From: Zetaproteobacteria bacterium
Lineage (GTDB): Bacteria; Pseudomonadota; Alphaproteobacteria; Micavibrionales; Micavibrionaceae
Length of the DNA: 10,225 nt
Direction: 5' to 3'
Assembly: GCA_002747015.1 (NCBI GenBank)
Contig: NVXI01000005.1
Coordinates: forward strand, 143,223-153,447
Part shown: in pieces, positions 1 through 6,668 of the stretch
Position numbering within the stretch: position 1 is the first letter of the stretch
Layout: each line of letters starts with the position of its first letter
The notes under the pieces: generated by a model
Databases searched by the model: none
Seen by the model: only the letters and a program-made list of their open reading frames with translations
What the model was told of the DNA's origin: nothing
Made by a program: the position numbers and the translations under genes

Positions 1-284
1 CTAAAAAGCTCTTCACTATGTTCAACAACAACGCTCATACTTTTTTGGCCTTCATCTCTATCTGGCATAGATAGGCAACGTCGCACATCAATAGCGGTGA
101 CAACGCGTCCTCTTAGGTTAAGAGAACCAGCGACTTCGCGTGATGCTAACGGGATTTTTGTTACGGGTTGCTCACTAAGAACATCTTGTACCTGAAGAAC
201 AGGGATGCCAAAGAATTGATTATTAACGCAAATTGTCAAGAACTCTTCTGATAGCGCGTGAAGGGCTTCATCTGTGTCTGCCAT
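1..284 (-). CDS. cheW: CheW chemotaxis coupling protein (3' part cut by the window edge)
   Basis: CheW bridges chemoreceptors and the kinase CheA in the cytoplasmic signalling array. The 94 visible residues begin MADTDEALHALSEEF and show the first half of a CheW beta-barrel: the 'FFGIPVLQVQDVL' strand pair (residues 24-36) and the hallmark 'NLRGRVVTAIDVR' segment (56-68), which resembles the conserved 'NLRG.V.P..DLR' of the family. The frame is open through base 1, so the C-terminal third or so lies outside the window. The ATG at 282-284 is preceded by a strong Shine-Dalgarno stretch and starts 20 bases after the cheA stop, so it is almost certainly cotranscribed with cheA. The CheW-like domains inside CheA are separate copies of the same fold. 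The family call is firm; its receptor partner cannot be told from here. Confidence 0.95.
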   Translation of the reverse strand, partial: MADTDEALHALSEEFLTICVNNQFFGIPVLQVQDVLSEQPVTKIPLASREVAGSLNLRGRVVTAIDVRRCLSMPDRDEGQKSMSVVVEHSEELF

Positions 285-294
285 GATATGTGTT

Positions 295-304
295 ACCTCG
301 TCCT
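295..304 (-). promoter_or_regulatory. Ribosome binding site of cheW
   Basis: On the minus strand this reads AGGACGAGGT and ends 10 bases before the cheW ATG at 284. It fills most of the short gap after the cheA stop codon (305-307) and supports the chosen cheW start. Confidence 0.7.
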
Positions 305-3124
305 TTAGGTTTTTGTAAGTGTCTGTGATAATGTGCTCAATAATGTGTCTTTATCAAATTTAGCGACGTAATTCGTGAAGCCAGCTTCTATGCCGCGCTC
401 TATGTCTTGCGGTGTTGCATGTGATGATAGGGCAATCATGGGGGTGTTTGCCCATTTTCCATTATCTTTCTTAACGTGTTGCGCAAATTCAAAGCCATCC
501 ATATCGGGCATTTCTATATCGCTGACAATGACGTCAAAGGTAATGCCTTCTTCACACATTTTCAATGCTTCGGAGGGGGCTTCTAAAGATGTGACATCAT
601 ATCCTGCCATGCTTAAGAGAGGTGTAAGCATGTTTCTGAAAAAGGCACTATCATCAATAAGGAGAATACGTTTCTTTCCGTGTTCGGTTTCAATAGAGGC
701 GCCATAAGGGGTTTCATCATGATCTTTGAACCAGCTCTGATTAACATTATTAAGGAAGTAGGTAATATCAATGATATCTGTTGCAACACCATTGATAATG
801 GCACTCCCCAGTAATCCACCTTTTTGTGAGCTGAGCTGAATATCCAGATGTTCATCTAAGATATCAATGATTTCATCAACAATAATGCCTAAAGATTGAT
901 CTTGATCAGTAAAGACAAGAACCGGTTTATCATCTCCTTCATCAAGAGTGAGGGAAGAGCAAAATGGAATTAAAGGCATAAGTGCCCCGCGGTACTGTAC
1001 TGTCATTTCTCCGCTGGAATATTCTATTTCTTTTTCTTTTATATTTTCCAATCGCGCGACAAGTGCTAGAGGAACAGCTTTTGGTGTTTGATCACCAGCA
1101 TTAAAGAGAAGCAGAGGTGTTTTCTTCTCGGATGTTGATCTGTGTTCATTTTCTTCTTGTGACCCATTCAAATCTTCCGTTGATGCCATGTTACCTGTTG
1201 CACTGGCAATTCCATTTGGATCAAGGATCATAATAACGCTACCATCACCAAGAATTGTGTTGCCTGAGAAGAGGGATAGCCCTTTCAGCATTTCTGCAAC
1301 AGGTTTGACAACAATTTCCTCTGTGTCAAAAACCTTATCAACGATAATCCCAAAATCATATCCACTAACTTCGGTGATAACCAAGTAAAGATTATTGTTC
1401 CCTTCTTGGTCTTCTGCCTCTGTTTCTATTTCTATTTCTTGGGAAGTATCTGGGTTGTCGTCATGATGTGCTTTTTCTGGTGAGGGTTGTTCTTGACTGT
1501 GTAGAGCACGTCCTTCACCTAAGCCTAGAATACTGCTGAGAGAGACGAGTGGCAAGAGACGGTCACGCAAACGGAAAACAGGAGCACCTTTGATGTACTC
1601 AACACGATTATCGCCATGCTCTGAAACCATGACAAGTTCACGTACAGCAAGTTGTGGGATTGCGAACCGCTCTTTTCCAGCTTCTACAACCAAGGCGGAT
1701 ACAATGGCCAATGTTAGCGGGATCTTAATTGTAAAGGTGGAGCCTTTTCCTTCTTCTGATTTAAGATCAATAGTGCCTCCAATCTTTTCTATATTGGTTC
1801 TGACAACGTCCATACCCACACCACGCCCTGATACGGCGGTGACGGCTTCGGCTGTAGAGAAGCCTGCGGCAAAGATAAATTGGTGAATTTGCTGCGTTGA
1901 CATTTCGTTGATTTCTTCTTTTGTTGCCAAGCCATTTTGATAGATCTTTTCTCTAATCTTGTCTTCGGATAACCCTTTTCCGTCATCTGAAATTCTTATG
2001 ATGATATGACCACCTTGATGAAATGCTTCTAACCTTACTGTTCCGGTTTCCGGTTTTCCTGCGGCAAGGCGTTCTGCAGGTAATTCTATACCGTGATCTC
2101 CTGAGTTTCTAACCATATGCGTGAGGGGGTCTTTAATCATTTCTAGAACTTGACGGTCTAATTCTGTATCTTCTCCTGTCATGATAAGATTTATTTTCTT
2201 ATCGAGTTCTAAGCTTAAATCTCTAATGATCCTAGGTAATTTAGACCATGCATTCCCGACAGGCTGCATGCGTGTTTTCATAACGCCTTCCTGAAGTTCG
2301 GACACAACATGGCTAAGTCTTTGTAATGGAGTAGAAAATTCTGAATCATTTTGTGTGCGCAGGATTTGTAATAGTTGGTTACGTGTAAGAACCAATTCAC
2401 TCACTAATGTCATAAGGTCTTCAAGAACATCAACATTAACACGAAGCGTTTGAACAGTTTTTGGCTTTGATGCCGCGGTTACTTCTTTTTTATTATCTGC
2501 TGCACTATCCATAGGCTGCTCGTCTTTTTTTGCGGTTGCAGGTGTGTCGTCAGGCGTGTTTATCCCGTCCATTCCAGGAGCATTCGCAAAGGCAGCTTCC
2601 AGTTCATCTATGGTCGCATCACCAGGTGCGATATTTCTTTCTTGTGTTGCGCCAGCGGCTGGTTTGACACTCTCAACTTTTTCATTGGGGCTATTATCTG
2701 TGCTTTGATCAGAGGCATTTTTCATCGTACCATCACTTAAAAGAACTTTACCTTCATAGGCCGCGTCAAGTTGTGCAATAAGGCCAGCGTCATTGCCATC
2801 TGGTTCAAGGCCTGTTTCTTCAATTTCCGCTACAATGTATTTAATTTGGTCAATGGACGCGAAAATTAAAGTCACATAATCAGGCGTTACGTCCAAAACA
2901 CCATCACGGAATTTACCAAGGACGTTTTCTGCATGATGTGCCACTTTTTCAAGGCGCGGTAAACTTAAAAACCCACACGTCCCTTTTATCGTGTGTACCA
3001 AACGGAATATTTTTCCGAGCAAATCTGAATCGTTAGGGTTTTTCTCAAGATTGACGAGATCGACGTCTAGTTCTTCGAGGCTTTCGTTTGTTTCTACTAT
3101 AAATTCGACAATAAGATCGTCCAT
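305..3124 (-). CDS. cheA: Hybrid chemotaxis histidine kinase CheA with C-terminal receiver domain
   Basis: CheA autophosphorylates on its Hpt domain under chemoreceptor control and passes phosphate to CheY and CheB. Visible domain order over 939 residues: Hpt P1 (about 1-120) with phospho-accepting H44 in LVHTIKGT; an acidic, low-complexity linker (about 128-222) with no evident P2 CheY-docking domain; dimerisation P3 (about 224-290); HATPase P4 with N-box N340 and DHG (343-345), G1 DDGKG (380-384) and G2 GRGVGMD (433-439); a first CheW-like P5 (about 470-640) interrupted by an acidic insert (about 540-578); a second CheW-like domain (about 668-795); and a receiver domain (about 818-939) with acidic D824/D825, phospho-acceptor D869 in VSDIEMPDMDG and K922. 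The start MDDLIVEFIVETNESL matches the usual CheA N-terminus. Hybrid CheA-REC proteins are known in alphaproteobacteria. All key catalytic residues are present, so it should be active. It is followed 20 bases later by cheW. Confidence 0.96.
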   Translation of the reverse strand: MDDLIVEFIVETNESLEELDVDLVNLEKNPNDSDLLGKIFRLVHTIKGTCGFLSLPRLEKVAHHAENVLGKFRDGVLDVTPDYVTLIFASIDQIKYIVAEIEETGLEPDGNDAGLIAQLDAAYEGKVLLSDGTMKNASDQSTDNSPNEKVESVKPAAGATQERNIAPGDATIDELEAAFANAPGMDGINTPDDTPATAKKDEQPMDSAADNKKEVTAASKPKTVQTLRVNVDVLEDLMTLVSELVLTRNQLLQILRTQNDSEFSTPLQRLSHVVSELQEGVMKTRMQPVGNAWSKLPRIIRDLSLELDKKINLIMTGEDTELDRQVLEMIKDPLTHMVRNSGDHGIELPAERLAAGKPETGTVRLEAFHQGGHIIIRISDDGKGLSEDKIREKIYQNGLATKEEINEMSTQQIHQFIFAAGFSTAEAVTAVSGRGVGMDVVRTNIEKIGGTIDLKSEEGKGSTFTIKIPLTLAIVSALVVEAGKERFAIPQLAVRELVMVSEHGDNRVEYIKGAPVFRLRDRLLPLVSLSSILGLGEGRALHSQEQPSPEKAHHDDNPDTSQEIEIETEAEDQEGNNNLYLVITEVSGYDFGIIVDKVFDTEEIVVKPVAEMLKGLSLFSGNTILGDGSVIMILDPNGIASATGNMASTEDLNGSQEENEHRSTSEKKTPLLLFNAGDQTPKAVPLALVARLENIKEKEIEYSSGEMTVQYRGALMPLIPFCSSLTLDEGDDKPVLVFTDQDQSLGIIVDEIIDILDEHLDIQLSSQKGGLLGSAIINGVATDIIDITYFLNNVNQSWFKDHDETPYGASIETEHGKKRILLIDDSAFFRNMLTPLLSMAGYDVTSLEAPSEALKMCEEGITFDVIVSDIEMPDMDGFEFAQHVKKDNGKWANTPMIALSSHATPQDIERGIEAGFTNYVAKFDKDTLLSTLSQTLTKT

Positions 3125-3151
3125 GGCTCAGTTCTCTTTCTCGCTCGAAAC

Positions 3152-3170
3152 CACCATTATTCTAATGGTG
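3152..3170 (-). promoter_or_regulatory. Perfect inverted repeat in the cheA leader
   Basis: The arms CACCATT (3152-3158) and AATGGTG (3164-3170) are exactly complementary around a 5-base centre, ending 28 bases before the cheA ATG. No T-run follows on the minus strand, so it does not look like an intrinsic terminator. It could be a leader hairpin or the binding site of a dimeric regulator. The symmetry is seen directly; the role is inferred. Confidence 0.4.
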
Positions 3171-3179
3171 TGTGTGTGT
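3168..3179. repeat. Short GT/CA dinucleotide repeat, six units
   Basis: The plus strand reads (GT)6 here, overlapping the right arm of the inverted repeat at 3152-3170 and lying 44-55 bases upstream of the cheA start. Six units is short for a hypermutable tract, so any role in expression variation is speculative. Confidence 0.6.
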
Positions 3180-3281
3180 TAACAACGCTACCCTTAAATA
3201 TGCATAGAAATCATTAAGGATTTATTAGTAAATTTAAATTTTACGCAGATGTTTTGAAGCAGTATTACACAGAGAAAATTA

Positions 3282-3316
3282 ATAGAGTGGATATTGTTTA
3301 ATACCACAGACTCTAT
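3282..3316 (-). terminator. Weak terminator-like hairpin after chpT
   Basis: On the minus strand, just past the chpT stop (3319-3321), arms ATAGAGT (3310-3316) and ACTCTAT (3282-3288) can pair 7 bp across a 21-base loop, followed by the T-rich TAATTTTCT. The stem is AT-rich and the loop long, so this is at best a weak or partial terminator. It would reduce but not clearly block read-through from chpT into cheA. Confidence 0.25.
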
Positions 3317-3318
3317 CA

Positions 3319-3954
3319 TTAGAATACATTAGAACATTTTAATCTCAAGCAAATAAAATCATTACCTGTGTTTTCAGGTGTAATTTCAAAGCCGTAATGT
3401 TGTGAGAAAAGTCCAGTGATATAGGTATGGACATATCTAGGGGGAAGGTCTTCTGCGTTGGTTTTGCGTTCAAGAGCACGCAGGGCTTCTTCTTGAAAAC
3501 GAGCATTTTCACCATTTCCTGTGACTAGTATTGTATTGTCTTCACCAGCCTTAACCGAAATAATACCGCCCTTAGGTAAGGTTTCAGATATAAGGATGAG
3601 TGCGCAGAGTAAAATCTTTGCCAAGCCCGATCTTGGTTCTATGCCAAAATATTCATGTGGGTTCCAGTCTTGTGAAAGACGTTTTTCACTGGCTATGAAT
3701 TCGCCAAACAGGGCGTGAATATCCACGGTTGTGATGTTTTGATCTGCCCCGCCAAGTCCGTAAGCCATGCGCAAAGTTTTTAACTTGGCATTCGCTTGTA
3801 TGGTGCTAGACGCGATAAGGGATGTAACTTCGTCACCTGCGTCAGGGCCTAGCTCTTCTAGAATTTCAATACCGTTGGAAATTGCCCCCACTGGACTGAT
3901 AAGATCGTGACATATCTTGGAAGCCAAAAGTTCCAGAATTTTGATATTGTTCAT
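3319..3954 (-). CDS. chpT: ChpT-like histidine phosphotransferase
   Basis: ChpT is a dimeric phosphotransferase that resembles a histidine kinase core but does not bind ATP. In alphaproteobacteria it relays phosphate from the receiver of CckA to CtrA and CpdR, controlling the cell cycle and often motility. The 211 residues show the diagnostic N-terminal helix with phospho-accepting H16 in KICHDLISPVGAISNG (residues 13-28), then a second helix (about 41-66), then a degenerate HATPase-like C-terminal domain (about 75-207) without N, G1 or G2 boxes. The conserved late helix is seen around PPRYVHTYITGLFSQHYG (171-188). The start at ATG 3954 follows AAGG about 12 bases upstream, a slightly long spacing. 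It lies 47 bases downstream of the sugar mutase and 194 bases upstream of cheA, on the same strand. A generic 'histidine phosphotransferase' name would also be valid, but the motif and two-part layout fit ChpT well. Confidence 0.88.
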   Translation of the reverse strand: MNNIKILELLASKICHDLISPVGAISNGIEILEELGPDAGDEVTSLIASSTIQANAKLKTLRMAYGLGGADQNITTVDIHALFGEFIASEKRLSQDWNPHEYFGIEPRSGLAKILLCALILISETLPKGGIISVKAGEDNTILVTGNGENARFQEEALRALERKTNAEDLPPRYVHTYITGLFSQHYGFEITPENTGNDFICLRLKCSNVF

Positions 3955-4001
3955 TATATAATTTTACCTTTTAAGGAGTGAATCGCAAAAATGATTCGAG
4001 C

Positions 4002-5402
4002 TTAGAAGGTGAAACTATACCCTAATTTTTGGACTTCTTCACTAGCCATATTTTTTAGGCGTGTTAAACCCTCTTCTGTATGACTTTCCATGCGGGCGAC
4101 AAGAACATCTTGCGTGTTTGACGGGCGAAGTAACCACCAACCATCAGGCGTTGTAACGCGGACACCATCAATGTCATCCAGTGCGATTGTGTTGTCATTT
4201 CCTGCAAGTATTTTCAGGCTTTCCAGTACACGAGGGACGAGAGAGAACTTTTCTTCTTCGCTGACTTCAATGCGTAGTTCTGGTGTATTAAACAGTTTTG
4301 GTAAATGCGCGGTTAGGCTAGATAAGCCACCTTTGGCTTTTGACAGCTCATTCAACAAACGAACCGAGCAATAAAGTGCGTCATCAAAGCCATAATATTT
4401 ATCGGCAAAGAAAATATGTCCACTTAGCTCACCAGCAAGGGGCGAGTTCAGCTCTCTCATTTTATCTTTAACCAATGAATGTCCTGTTTTCCACATAACA
4501 GGTGTGCCGCCCATATTGCGAATTTCATCAAACATGACTTGAGAGCATTTAACATCACCTATGATATGTGCGCCTGGGTTGTTCTTAATCACTTCACGTG
4601 CGTAGATGGTCATTAGAATGTCACAGCGTAACACGTCGCCGTTTTCATCAACCACACCAATTCGGTCACCATCACCATCAAAAGCAATCCCTAAATCGCA
4701 GGATTTTTCTGCGACAAGTTTCTGTAAATCAACCAGATTTTCATCAACTGTCGGGTCTGGATGGTGGTTGGGGAATGTGCCATCAATATCTTCGAACAGT
4801 AAGTGATGCTCACCCGGAATTTTTTTGACCAGCATTTGCAGTATTTCACCCGCCGCGCCATTGCCCGCATCCCATGCAACGGTCATCTCACGGGTTAGTT
4901 CTAGGTCTTGGATAAGGCGGTCAACATAAATCTCTTTAATATCTTGTTCTTCAACCGTACCTTCACCATCAATAAGATCACCAGAAGCAGAAAGTTTGCC
5001 AATTTTTTGAATATTCTCACCAAAGATTGGGCTTTTATTTAATGTCATTTTAAAGCCGTTATAATCCGGCGGGTTATGTGACCCAGTCACCATAATACCG
5101 GCCTCTGCGCCGAAGTGTTTGACTGCAAAGTATAGCATCGGTGTTGGGCCTAAGCCGACATTAATAACGGCAATGCCGCACTCTTTTAAGCCTTGGATAA
5201 GGCTGTCTGATAAAGATGTGGAGCTGATCCGCCCATCATAGCCAACGCAGATCGTGTGCTTTGTTGTCTCGGTATGCTCTTGAATAATGTATGTTCCAAA
5301 AGCTCGACCTAGGGCATAAGCATCTTTCTCGGACAGGTTTTTGTTAATTTGTCCGCGTATGTCATATTCGCGCAAGATTGTTGGGTTGAATGTGTAGCTC
5401 AT
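4002..5402 (-). CDS. pgmG: Phosphoglucomutase/phosphomannomutase
   Basis: An alpha-D-phosphohexomutase that interconverts the 6-phosphate and 1-phosphate of glucose and/or mannose through a phosphoserine enzyme, supplying G1P or Man-1-P for sugar nucleotides. The 466 residues show all four family motifs: the N-terminal REYDIRG (11-17); active-site TGSHNPPDYNGFK with S108; Mg-binding DGDGD with D242, D244 and D246; the sugar-recognition loop GELSGH with E325, S327 and H329; and the phosphate-binding loop RPSNT (426-430). The first three sites carry the same residue numbers as Pseudomonas aeruginosa PMM/PGM (AlgC), which supports the bifunctional type over the phosphoglucosamine mutase type. 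It starts 30 bases after galU, with GGA about 8 bases upstream of the ATG, so the two are probably cotranscribed and act in sequence to UDP-glucose. The family is certain. The symbol pgmG follows alphaproteobacterial usage and is tentative; manB or algC would name the same family. Confidence 0.95.
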   Translation of the reverse strand: MSYTFNPTILREYDIRGQINKNLSEKDAYALGRAFGTYIIQEHTETTKHTICVGYDGRISSTSLSDSLIQGLKECGIAVINVGLGPTPMLYFAVKHFGAEAGIMVTGSHNPPDYNGFKMTLNKSPIFGENIQKIGKLSASGDLIDGEGTVEEQDIKEIYVDRLIQDLELTREMTVAWDAGNGAAGEILQMLVKKIPGEHHLLFEDIDGTFPNHHPDPTVDENLVDLQKLVAEKSCDLGIAFDGDGDRIGVVDENGDVLRCDILMTIYAREVIKNNPGAHIIGDVKCSQVMFDEIRNMGGTPVMWKTGHSLVKDKMRELNSPLAGELSGHIFFADKYYGFDDALYCSVRLLNELSKAKGGLSSLTAHLPKLFNTPELRIEVSEEEKFSLVPRVLESLKILAGNDNTIALDDIDGVRVTTPDGWWLLRPSNTQDVLVARMESHTEEGLTRLKNMASEEVQKLGYSFTF

Positions 5403-5432
5403 TATTTTTCCAATTCTACTTAAGTTTTGGTG

Positions 5433-6314
5433 TTATTTGTAAGTGTTTAGCAGTGCTCTGACGCCGTCGCCAATTTCATTGTCTTTAAGGCTATAGGCGA
5501 GGTTTGCAGCGATAAAGCCGAGGCGAGAGCCGCAATCAAAATGATCCCCTTTAAATCGTAGACCATGGAATGCTTGTTTGCCCAGAAGTTTGGCCATGGC
5601 ATCCGTCAACTGAATTTCATTGCCTGCACCTGTCTCGAAGGCGGCTAAATGATCGAACACCTCCGGTTGTAGGATGTAACGCCCAATAATGGATAATGTT
5701 GATGGCGCATCCTCAGGGGCAGGTTTTTCAACCAACCCTTTGATGGACACAATATTGCCGTCATCTGTATCAATATCCAAAATACCGTACTTGCTGGTTT
5801 CTGCACGGGGCACTTCCTTTACAGCAACGATGTTTCCGCCATATTCGTTATAGGCATTAATCATTTGTGTCAGGCAGCCTTCCTTATAATCGACCAAATC
5901 GTCAGGTAGAATAATGGCAAAGGGTTCATCGCCTATAAGTTTCTGTGCACACCAAATTGCATGGCCTAACCCTAAGGGTTTTGGCTGTCTGGTCAGGAAT
6001 AACTTACCTGCAGGCATTTCAGAATTACGCACTTTTTCTATCATGTCATCTTTGCCACGCGCCTGAAGCGTTTGTTCAAGTTCTGGTTGATAATCGAAAT
6101 GCTCTTCCAGCATATTTTTGTGGCGACCAGTAACAAAAATGAATTCTTCAATACCTGCTTCGCGTGCTTCTTCGAAAACATGTTGGATTAAAGGACGATC
6201 ATTAATCGGCAGCATTTCTTTTGGCATTGCCTTTGTCGCTGGCAGGAAACGCGTTCCTAGTCCTGCAACAGGGAAGACTGCTTTTTTGACAGGTCTGATG
6301 TTCTCTTTTGTCAT
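5433..6314 (-). CDS. galU: UTP--glucose-1-phosphate uridylyltransferase
   Basis: GalU makes UDP-glucose and pyrophosphate from G1P and UTP in the cytoplasm, feeding lipopolysaccharide, capsule and glucan synthesis. The 293 residues match the usual bacterial length. Visible motifs are the nucleotide-binding loop AGLGTRFLPATKAMPKEMLP (17-36) with R22 and K32, the PDDL metal site (137-140), VEKP (195-198), the GRYIL strand (211-215), NEIQLTDAM (232-240) and the closing FDCGSRLG (259-266). The start at ATG 6314 places the catalytic loop at the usual distance from the N-terminus; the upstream SD-like AAGAG is weak. A 93-base gap separates it from the preceding membrane-protein gene, enough for its own promoter. 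That gap contains a small 11-base palindrome (6381-6391) but no clear terminator. The mutase gene follows 30 bases downstream and supplies its G1P substrate. Confidence 0.97.
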   Translation of the reverse strand: MTKENIRPVKKAVFPVAGLGTRFLPATKAMPKEMLPINDRPLIQHVFEEAREAGIEEFIFVTGRHKNMLEEHFDYQPELEQTLQARGKDDMIEKVRNSEMPAGKLFLTRQPKPLGLGHAIWCAQKLIGDEPFAIILPDDLVDYKEGCLTQMINAYNEYGGNIVAVKEVPRAETSKYGILDIDTDDGNIVSIKGLVEKPAPEDAPSTLSIIGRYILQPEVFDHLAAFETGAGNEIQLTDAMAKLLGKQAFHGLRFKGDHFDCGSRLGFIAANLAYSLKDNEIGDGVRALLNTYK

Positions 6315-6407
6315 GTTATTCGCTCTTATACTATTTTAATTATCATTTAGAAATATTTGGAATGAATGCCATATTTTGTATTGCAATGCAAGGTAATAGG
6401 GCAATAT

Positions 6408-6665
6408 CTATTCATCATTTGGCGGGGGTTTTTGTGATTTCTTCTCCTTTAAATGGGCAATTATAAAAGGAATAGAGAGGAGGAGGAGTGGGATTGAAAT
6501 AATAATACGCCCAGTCATAGCAAAGAATAATAAAATAAGGCCATAGATCGTGATAATACTATAGAAAAAAAGGCTTCGTACTTGTTCGGGGGTGGCTTTA
6601 ATAAAAAATCGATAAAGTGCATATAGCCCAATAAGAACACCAAAGATAAGAATTAGGATTGGCAT
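6408..6665 (-). CDS. Small three-helix membrane protein, resembling the membrane part of a DnaJ-like protein
   Basis: The 85 residues form three likely membrane helices (about 2-20, 31-50 and 53-71), followed by a basic then proline-rich tail (72-85, HLKEKKSQKPPPNDE). No signal-peptidase site or catalytic motif is visible. A short loop with TPEQVRSL (25-32) separates helices 1 and 2, and a TGR turn (51-53) separates helices 2 and 3. From memory of the family, this pattern resembles the N-terminal membrane region of alphaproteobacterial DnaJ-domain proteins often found beside mipZ. No J domain (HPD motif) follows here: the reading frame stops and the next gene begins 93 bases later. The ATG lies 3 bases after the mipZ stop, so translation is probably coupled to mipZ. 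That it is a real gene is well supported by the spacing and membrane profile. Its function is unknown, and the DnaJ link is inference. Confidence 0.75.
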   Translation of the reverse strand: MPILILIFGVLIGLYALYRFFIKATPEQVRSLFFYSIITIYGLILLFFAMTGRIIISIPLLLLSIPFIIAHLKEKKSQKPPPNDE

Positions 6666-6668
6666 GAT

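Noticed and set aside
375..707. Open frames inside cheA on other strands or frames (for example 375-707 and 1590-1886 on plus, 613-855 on minus)
   Set aside because: They overlap conserved receiver, kinase and CheW-like codons of cheA and their translations show no domain pattern; they are by-products of the cheA reading frame.
3972..3999. Small inverted repeat GAATC...GATTC between the mutase and chpT
   Set aside because: Only 5 bp of stem around an 8-base loop with no T-run after it; too weak to call a terminator or operator.
4090..4131. RPSNTQD in the phosphate-binding loop of the mutase, with D where many homologues have P
   Set aside because: The contacting residues R426, S428, N429 and T430 are intact, and the following position varies in the family, so there is no reason to expect altered activity.
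6336..6350. Near match to the CtrA site TTAA-N7-TTAA (reads TTAA-N7-TTAG), 22-36 bases upstream of galU
   Set aside because: It matches 7 of 8 defined bases. In DNA this AT-rich, several such matches are expected by chance in 10 kb. No full match was seen in the gaps before cheA, chpT or galU.
6381..6391. 11-base palindrome TTGCAATGCAA between the small membrane gene and galU
   Set aside because: Arms are only 5 bp, no T-run follows on the minus strand, and no second copy was noticed elsewhere in the window.
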